DNA from: Phycisphaerae bacterium
GTDB lineage: Bacteria > Planctomycetota > Phycisphaerae > Sedimentisphaerales > UBA12454
Reading direction: 5' to 3'
Length of the DNA stretch: 64,000 nt
Assembly (NCBI GenBank): GCA_041652575.1
Contig: JBAZHC010000006.1
Span: 109,463-173,462, forward strand
Of this stretch, positions 59,106 through 64,000 are shown in pieces. Positions within the stretch are counted from its first letter, which is position 1. Each line of letters begins with the position of its first letter. A program made the translations under genes and the position numbers. The notes beneath the pieces were generated by a model. That model was given only the letters and a program-made list of their open reading frames with translations, made no database searches and was not told the DNA's origin.

Positions 59106-59780
59106 ATGGATAAAGCTAAATTTACCGGCGATAAAAAAGCCCCGATGAAAACATTTCTGGCCGGGCCTGAACGAAGGTTCATAGACAGCAACATCGCCAA
59201 ACTTCCATCGTGGCTGCAGGGTTATCACTTAACGCTTATGACTATTATATGGTCTGGCGGCCTTATAGGATTCGGGTATCTGGCAAAAAATAATATTCAC
59301 TGGCTCTGGCTTTCGTCTTTGATACTCGTTCTGCAGTGGTTCACGGATTGTTTCGACGGTGCTTTGGGGCGGCACAGAGATACCGGCATTCCAAAATGGG
59401 GATTTTATATGGACCATTTGCTGGATTTTATTTTTATGGCCTGCGTTTTTATCGGCTATTCTTTTTTGCTGGAAGGAATTTATAAAGAAATCATCCTGCT
59501 GCTGATTGGCGTATTCGGAACATTTATGGCAAGCTCGTTTCTGGCGTTCGGCGCCACCGGCGAATTCAGGATAACATATTTCGGCACCGGGCCGACCGAA
59601 GTTCGAATATGGTTTCTTGCGCTTAATACCGCATTGATTTTTTGCGGCACTAAATGGATTGAAAAATTTCTGCCGTATATTCTTGGAATCTCGCTTATCG
59701 TTCTGGTTGCGGTGATTTACCGTACACAGAAACACATCTGGGAAATCGATATGCAGGACAAGGCTAACCGAGGCCGTTGA
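59106..59780 (+). CDS. CDP-alcohol phosphatidyltransferase family membrane enzyme
   Basis: 224 aa with about five membrane helices. The signature is DCFDGALGR...GFYMDHLLD: Asp81, Asp84, Gly85, (x2) Gly88-Arg89, Gly99, Asp103, Asp107, which matches D-x2-DG-x2-AR-x8,9-G-x3-D-x3-D apart from Gly for Ala. It should join a CDP-linked lipid or sugar alcohol to an acceptor. The coupling to xylB suggests a pentitol- or pentulose-derived head group, but this is speculation. It converges with yjbQ (2 nt between stops). Confidence 0.88.
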   Translation: MDKAKFTGDKKAPMKTFLAGPERRFIDSNIAKLPSWLQGYHLTLMTIIWSGGLIGFGYLAKNNIHWLWLSSLILVLQWFTDCFDGALGRHRDTGIPKWGFYMDHLLDFIFMACVFIGYSFLLEGIYKEIILLLIGVFGTFMASSFLAFGATGEFRITYFGTGPTEVRIWFLALNTALIFCGTKWIEKFLPYILGISLIVLVAVIYRTQKHIWEIDMQDKANRGR

Positions 59781-59782
59781 AG

Positions 59783-60199
59783 TCATTCGCCGATGATTTT
59801 AACCAGCAGGCGTTTTCTGCGTTTGCCATCGAATTCGCCGTAAAAAATCTGTTCCCACGGACCGAAATCTAATTTGCCGTTCGTAATCGCAACGACAACC
59901 TCCCTGCCCATAACCTGACGCTTTAAATGAGCATCGGCATTATCTTCGGCGCCGTTGTGATGATATTGCGAATAGGGTTTTTCAGGGGCGAGCTTTTCGA
60001 GCCAGGTTTCAAAGTCCTGATGAAGGCCCCTTTCATCATCGTTAATAAAAACACTTGCCGTAATGTGCATCGCATTTACAAGACACAGGCCTTCTTTTAT
60101 GCCGCTCTCCGACAGACAATTTTCCACTTCCGAAGTAATGTTGATAAACTGCCTACGAGTCGGTGTATTAAAATAAAGTTCCTTTTTGAAGCTTTTCAT
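59783..60199 (-). CDS. yjbQ: YjbQ/UPF0047 family protein
   Basis: 138 aa. Family motifs: [41 protein letters not shown] and [20 protein letters not shown]. Several conserved His and Asp residues form the presumed metal site. Some members have thiamin-phosphate synthase activity in vitro. The ATG has a GGGAAAAG upstream, not strong. It stands opposite the xylB operon. Confidence 0.93.
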   Translation of the reverse strand: MKSFKKELYFNTPTRRQFINITSEVENCLSESGIKEGLCLVNAMHITASVFINDDERGLHQDFETWLEKLAPEKPYSQYHHNGAEDNADAHLKRQVMGREVVVAITNGKLDFGPWEQIFYGEFDGKRRKRLLVKIIGE

Positions 60200-60299
60200 A
60201 ACTTTTCCCTTTTAATCGCTGATTACACAGATTTCAATGATGATAAAAAGTAAGGATTAATTTTCGCGCGTTTTTCCGTACTTCCTTGTTTCCTTATAT

Positions 60300-61472
60300 C
60301 TATACTTCCTTTAACAATTTTTTATAAACTTCTTCGATTTTATCGACCATTGTTTTCGGCGAAAATTTTTCTTTGACGAATTCCCTGCCGGCGACACCGA
60401 GTTTTGTCCGCAAATTTTCGTTCGCAATCAATTCCGCACAAACCTCTGTTAACTGCCGGACATTCTCAGGTTCGACAAGTCTGCCGGTGTCGGGGTTAAC
60501 AACTTCGTTTGCGCCGTCGATGTCGAAACTTATCGCAGGTTTGCCGCACAGCATCGCCTGGGGCAGGACTCTGGCCAAACCTTCACGCAGCGAACAATGC
60601 ACGAGAATATCCGAAGCCTGAATCGCAAGCGGTATGTCCGAAGGAGGCAAAAGGCCGGTAAATCTGAATTTATCGGCAAGGCCCGAATCGGCAATCTGCT
60701 TTTGCATCAGGTATCTCAAAACTCCGTCGCCTACGAAAAGCCAGACGCAATTTTCAAATCTTTTCGAAAGCTCATACGCAGATTCGACTATGTAATTATG
60801 CCCCTTGAGGTGAAACAATCTCGCGATAGTTACAAAAACAATCGTGTCATTCGGTATATCATATTTTTTTCGGAAATCATTCCGCTGTTGGGTTGTAACA
60901 GGATTTAAAAATGGTTCTTCCTCTATAGCCGAATAGGCGGTTGTATATTGCTCAGGTTTGCCGATGCCCGCGGCAAGGGATTTTTGCGTCATCGCGTCAG
61001 CCACACAGATAAACGCATCTGTTTTTTTCGCAGCGGCTCTTTCGACAGCGATATAAAATTTGTTCAATAATGGATTTTGGTATTCGTGGAATGAAAGGCC
61101 GTGAACGCCGTGAACGGTTTTGAGTTTTAAGTTTTGAGTTTTGAGTTGAGCGGCAGCGAAGCGGCCTAAAATACCTGCTTTGGCTGAGTGGGTGTGAACA
61201 ATGTCAGGCTGAATTTGGGCTAATATTTTTTTTAACTGATAATACGCGGGGATATCGTAAATCGGATTTATTTGTCTGCGCAGCGAATCAATTACAATCG
61301 TTTTATATTTTTGATTTTTTGTCTGCCTAAAAAGTTCGCCTTCGGGGCCGAGCGCGGGGCCTGTAATTAAAGTTACATCGTGTCCGCGGTCGGCAAGGCC
61401 TTTACAGGTGATTAAAGTGTTCTCCTGCGCTCCGCCGAGAATCAAACGAGTTATAATATGCACTATAACCAT
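60300..61472 (-). CDS. Glycosyltransferase, GT4 family
   Basis: 390 aa. I use ATG 61472 (MVIVHIITRLILGGAQENTL); the frame extends seven codons upstream, but these (FYVLCS) are translated from a GAACACAG-type repeat. GT4 features: RLILGGAQENTL, HTHSAKAGILGRFAA, IARLFHLKGHNYIVESAYEL, LVHCSLREGLARVLPQAMLCGKPAI. Cytoplasmic, nucleotide-sugar donor and acceptor unknown; a role in surface polysaccharide is likely. It lacks a strong SD. The region 61473-61510 is made of alternating ATAGAACACAG words. Confidence 0.9.
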   Translation of the reverse strand: MVIVHIITRLILGGAQENTLITCKGLADRGHDVTLITGPALGPEGELFRQTKNQKYKTIVIDSLRRQINPIYDIPAYYQLKKILAQIQPDIVHTHSAKAGILGRFAAAQLKTQNLKLKTVHGVHGLSFHEYQNPLLNKFYIAVERAAAKKTDAFICVADAMTQKSLAAGIGKPEQYTTAYSAIEEEPFLNPVTTQQRNDFRKKYDIPNDTIVFVTIARLFHLKGHNYIVESAYELSKRFENCVWLFVGDGVLRYLMQKQIADSGLADKFRFTGLLPPSDIPLAIQASDILVHCSLREGLARVLPQAMLCGKPAISFDIDGANEVVNPDTGRLVEPENVRQLTEVCAELIANENLRTKLGVAGREFVKEKFSPKTMVDKIEEVYKKLLKEV

Positions 61473-61510
61473 AGAACACAGAACATAGAACACAGAACGC
61501 AGAATATAAA
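61473..61510. repeat. GAACACAG/GAACATAG tandem words
   Basis: Three consecutive GAACA-A-AG units between the glycosyltransferase start and the four-helix-bundle gene: AGAACACAGAACATAG and AGAACACAGAACGCAG. Similar words (CACAGAG, ACACAG) recur through the window. Confidence 0.6.
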
Positions 61511-61530
61511 ATACGGCATAAAAATAACCC

Positions 61531-61890
61531 TCAAATATCAGACCTTATTGCATTCGAATATCCCATAAGAATTTTACTTACTTCTTCAAGTTGAATAAGT
61601 TGTTCCTTAGTATCACTATATCCTAAATCTTTAGCAAGAATCAAATAATAACGGCATTCTTCCAGAGAACTTTGGGAAACTCCTAAAAAATATGTTTTCT
61701 CCGCCTTACTCCTTTTTCTAAATCCCTCCGCGATATTAGCAGGAATTGAAACTGCCGCTCTTCGAAACTGTGAGATTAATCCATATATCTCAGAGTTTGG
61801 GAATTTTTCACTTAGACGATAAGCGGATAAGACGAATTTATGAGCTTTTTGCCACACAATTAAATCAGTAAATTTCTTCGCTTTTTCCAT
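61531..61890 (-). CDS. Four-helix bundle protein (S23/IVP type), second copy
   Basis: 119 aa: LIVWQKAHKFVLSAYRLSEKFP, ISQFRRAAVSIPANIAEGF, and SQSSLEECRYYLILAKDLGY are the standard blocks of the family. It differs strongly from the copy at 12166, so they did not arise by recent duplication. AAAGGG lies 8 nt before the ATG. It is flanked by GAACACAG words on one side and GAGTTCCGAGTCC-type words on the other, again like a small cassette between unrelated genes (a glycosyltransferase and truA). Confidence 0.92.
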   Translation of the reverse strand: MEKAKKFTDLIVWQKAHKFVLSAYRLSEKFPNSEIYGLISQFRRAAVSIPANIAEGFRKRSKAEKTYFLGVSQSSLEECRYYLILAKDLGYSDTKEQLIQLEEVSKILMGYSNAIRSDI

Positions 61891-61970
61891 GACTTGGCCC
61901 TTTCAAATCTTTGAAATAAATTCTTAATTCCCAAAATCTTCCGAGTTCCGAGTCCTGATTTCTGAGTTCT

Positions 61971-62714
61971 TTAGTATTTTATCCACATAAGGCACAGGCC
62001 GTTTGCCGGGGCGATAGGGCCGGCGGCGGTACGTTTTTTCGCTTCGATAATTTCATCTATTTTTTCCGGCTGCCATCGGCCGCGGCCGATTTCGACGAGC
62101 GTGCCGACAATATTTCTTACCATATTATACAGGAAACCGTCCGCTTCGACATCTATGTATATCCACTGCTGGTTTTGCGTAACCTCGCATTGCAAAATCG
62201 TCCGTACAGAACTGCTGCGCTTATCGCAGGCGGTAGCGAAAGATTTGAAATCTTTTTCGCCGACGAATTTATGCGCCGCGGTGTTCATAGCCTCGACATT
62301 CAGGCTGCCCGGCCTGTGCCAGCAATGATTTATCTGCATTACGGGACGGCTTCTGCCGGTGTAAATCGAATAACGATACAATTTGCTTTTTGTATATTTG
62401 ATTGCGTCGAAGTCGTCCGGCACATCAACGGCTTCGGTAACAACGATTTGTTTCGGCAGATACATACTTATCGCTTTCGCGAGGCGGCCGGTTGGAATCG
62501 GAGTGTCGAGCCTGACATTAGCGACCTGGCCGAGAGCGCTTACGCCGGCGTCGGTTCGGCTCGAACCATTGACTTCGACATTATCGCAGCAGACAAGATT
62601 TTCAATTGCCGAGATAAGTTCGGCTTCGATGGTTTTGCGGTCAGGCTGCTTCTGCCAGCCGCTGTAGCGACTACCATCATACTGAATAGTTAATTTGATG
62701 TTTCTTAACGCCAT
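61971..62714 (-). CDS. truA: tRNA pseudouridine synthase A
   Basis: 247 aa, makes pseudouridine at positions 38-40 of the tRNA anticodon stem. Catalytic Asp55 is in SSRTDAGVSALGQVA; LTIQYDGSRYSGWQKQ and DGFLYNMVRNIVGTLVEIGRGR are the family ends. Normal length. The upstream gap (62715-62792) contains AGCCACAGATTACACGG-type repeats, no SD is evident. Confidence 0.96.
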   Translation of the reverse strand: MALRNIKLTIQYDGSRYSGWQKQPDRKTIEAELISAIENLVCCDNVEVNGSSRTDAGVSALGQVANVRLDTPIPTGRLAKAISMYLPKQIVVTEAVDVPDDFDAIKYTKSKLYRYSIYTGRSRPVMQINHCWHRPGSLNVEAMNTAAHKFVGEKDFKSFATACDKRSSSVRTILQCEVTQNQQWIYIDVEADGFLYNMVRNIVGTLVEIGRGRWQPEKIDEIIEAKKRTAAGPIAPANGLCLMWIKY

Positions 62715-62715
62715 T

Positions 62716-62790
62716 TTTAGCCACAGATTACACGGATTATACTGATTTTTTAACCACGAATTAACACTATAGTTAAAAATAGATTATTTG
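62716..62790. repeat. Dispersed CACAGATTACACGG-type repeats
   Basis: AGCCACAGATTACACGGATT and AACCACGAATTAACAC words of the same style as those at 31,860-31,890 and 60,216-60,235. Confidence 0.5.
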
Positions 62791-62792
62791 AA

Positions 62793-63746
62793 TTATTCTA
62801 CTTTGTCTCCATAAAAATGAAAGAAAGAGCTAATATTTCCTATTCCATCGTTTGATGGATCCACAAAATAAATTAATTTCTTCAAAGATTTATTACAATC
62901 CAAAAGCCACCAAGAAATATTTTTAGTCTTATCACTCAAATCAGAATGCTGTAAAAAGAAAACACGTTTAGTGTCTATTTGATAATTGTCCATAGAAAGT
63001 TGTTCGGAAATTGCTCCTGCGACCAAATCAGGAATAGCCAATAAATCCTCTATTTGATTTTTGCCATTATCACACCGAGAAGTTCCAATACGACAATGTC
63101 CAAGATCATGCTCTAGGTAGGTACTACAAATCCAGTCGAAAAGCTTTGTGATTTCACATACACGCTCATTATTTGCAACAATATCATCTTCATCCGTAAA
63201 CCAAATAATATTTTGTTTTTCTTTGCTTAAACCAGCTATAATAAAGCTTATAAAATGAATTATTAAAAAAGCTTTTTCTAAAACTTTCCTTTTCCATTTT
63301 TTAAACATATGGAAAGCAGGATTAGACAAATCGAGCAGTCCTTTATCAGAAGGGCATAACACACTTTTCTTATTGACAGCTACAGTAAAAGATAAACCTT
63401 TTAAATCATTTGCAGCTTCCAATAAAGGTATTAACGCCTTCTTTCTTTGAATATCACCTAAGCTTTTGAATGCTATGCGCCTTGTATCTGAAAAACAAAT
63501 TTTTCTTACTTCCAACCTCTTTGGTTCAAACATAGTCCATGATTCAAGGCTGGTTAATAAAAAAGAATAGACCACATAAGGGGATTTCGATGATTCACCG
63601 CTATAATCTGAACAAATTAACAATGTACTTGAATTATCAAAATCAGGGAAACTATTTACGTGTTTTTTTGCTAAATCAACAAAGTCGGCATTCCAGCCAT
63701 TGAAAATTGTTTTTGAAAAAGTGCTTACATTTTGCCAACTCATCAT
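62793..63746 (-). CDS. Protein of unknown function, possibly DUF3800-like
   Basis: 317 aa, AT-rich. LLICSDYSGESSKSPYVVYSFLL near the N-terminus (about 41-63) has the D-x-S-G start seen in DUF3800 and other RNase-H-like folds; acidic residues in WFTDEDDIVANN and AIPDLVAGAISEQL could complete a metal site. The family is uncertain. No SD. It stands alone after truA. Base composition suggests transfer, and DUF3800 genes are common in defence regions. Confidence 0.55.
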   Translation of the reverse strand: MMSWQNVSTFSKTIFNGWNADFVDLAKKHVNSFPDFDNSSTLLICSDYSGESSKSPYVVYSFLLTSLESWTMFEPKRLEVRKICFSDTRRIAFKSLGDIQRKKALIPLLEAANDLKGLSFTVAVNKKSVLCPSDKGLLDLSNPAFHMFKKWKRKVLEKAFLIIHFISFIIAGLSKEKQNIIWFTDEDDIVANNERVCEITKLFDWICSTYLEHDLGHCRIGTSRCDNGKNQIEDLLAIPDLVAGAISEQLSMDNYQIDTKRVFFLQHSDLSDKTKNISWWLLDCNKSLKKLIYFVDPSNDGIGNISSFFHFYGDKVE

Positions 63747-63771
63747 TTTACCACGAAATAATATAAAAAAA

Positions 63772-63791
63772 GCCCTGAAATTTATCAGGGC
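63772..63791. terminator. Hairpin upstream of the 62793-63746 gene
   Basis: GCCCTGA (63772-63778) / TCAGGGC (63785-63791), loop AATTTA, with a run of A on the left, i.e. T on the minus strand. It would end a minus-strand transcript coming from beyond the window. Confidence 0.6.
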
Positions 63792-63895
63792 CTATTGTAA
63801 TCTTAAATAAGTTAATATGCAAACGACAGGAAAACTCTAAAGATTGAGATTGCTTCGCCCGCCAAAGGCGAGGCTCGCAATGATTTTATGAAAGC

Positions 63896-63973
63896 GTGTG
63901 TCTCCTCTTGCGGTTAAAATGCCGCATGAGAAAACCTAATTCAGCGACCACAAGTCGCAGAAAGGAGACACAC
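63896..63973 (+). promoter_or_regulatory. Folded leader that hides the ribosome site of the last gene
   Basis: GTGTGTCTCCT (63896-63906) pairs perfectly with AGGAGACACAC (63963-63973), which ends one base before the ATG and includes the Shine-Dalgarno. Inside are two hairpins: TGCGG/CCGCA (63909-63926) and GCGAC/GTCGC (63944-63958), so the whole is a three-way junction. Confidence 0.75.
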
Positions 63974-64000
63974 ATGGAAATTATATCAATGGATTCGCAT
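63974..64000 (+). CDS. Start of a gene cut by the window edge, perhaps an IS110-type recombinase
   Basis: Nine codons (MEIISMDSH) after an AAAGGAG site. IS110-family DEDD transposases often begin with a strand ending in an Asp, then His (MxxxxxDxH), and have a structured non-coding RNA just upstream. Both fit, but nine residues cannot settle it. Confidence 0.4.

Noticed and set aside
1..64000. CRISPR arrays, tRNA and rRNA genes, well-known riboswitches
   Set aside because: Looked for direct-repeat arrays, clover-leaf ends and known riboswitch cores; none found by eye.

Overview
The window looks like a chromosomal contig from a planctomycete, most likely of class Phycisphaerae. I infer this from paired dockerin-like repeats at the C-termini of large secreted proteins (a subtilase, and a propeller/beta-helix protein), a PEP-CTERM sorting signal, many starts with a weak or absent Shine-Dalgarno, several predicted leaderless promoters, and many intergenic repeats built on CACGAAG, CACAGAG and GAACACAG words. 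No rRNA, tRNA or CRISPR array was seen. Both ends cut a gene.

Layout. 1-4.7 kb: a cut membrane protein, then two secreted surface proteins. 5-10.7 kb: hemL, a membrane protein, a GxxExxY-type cassette, a beta-hydroxyacid dehydrogenase, a PGRP-like protein, a lipoprotein and a PilZ protein. 11-14.9 kb: an NtrB/NtrC-like pair split by an insert bounded by a 29-bp inverted repeat; the insert carries a four-helix-bundle gene and a frameshifted nuclease-like gene. 14.9-15.8 kb: a REP-associated (Y1) transposase with its likely target repeats. 15.8-25.9 kb: tyrA-purSL-purQ (minus strand), accA-pfkB, dprA and folC. 26-36.7 kb: lipoproteins, catalase, folP, pdxB, a FabK/NPD-like flavoenzyme and an AmrS-like radical SAM enzyme, separated by repeat-rich gaps. 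36.9-43.9 kb: an FAD/Fe-S D-2-hydroxyacid dehydrogenase, an NYN protein, an AlbA_2 protein and mlaE-mlaF.

44.1-49.4 kb is the most coherent and unusual locus: a YgeY-like M20 hydrolase, acetate kinase, and a second degenerate acetate-kinase-like gene form a tightly overlapping minus-strand operon. A textbook sigma-54 promoter lies in front of it, and a XylR/DmpR-type V4R sigma-54 activator is transcribed divergently. This resembles an inducible deacylation pathway that ends in substrate-level phosphorylation.

49.5-54 kb is an accessory island: HNH protein, two small ORFs, a truncated C5 DNA methyltransferase with an XRE regulator, and an HNH/AP2-like protein with a recent internal duplication. 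54-64 kb holds a B12-fold protein lacking the cobalt-ligand His, the subtilase, xylB with a CDP-alcohol phosphatidyltransferase, yjbQ, a glycosyltransferase, a second four-helix-bundle gene, truA, a possible DUF3800-like protein, and at the right edge the first codons of a gene (perhaps an IS110-type recombinase) behind a strongly folded leader.
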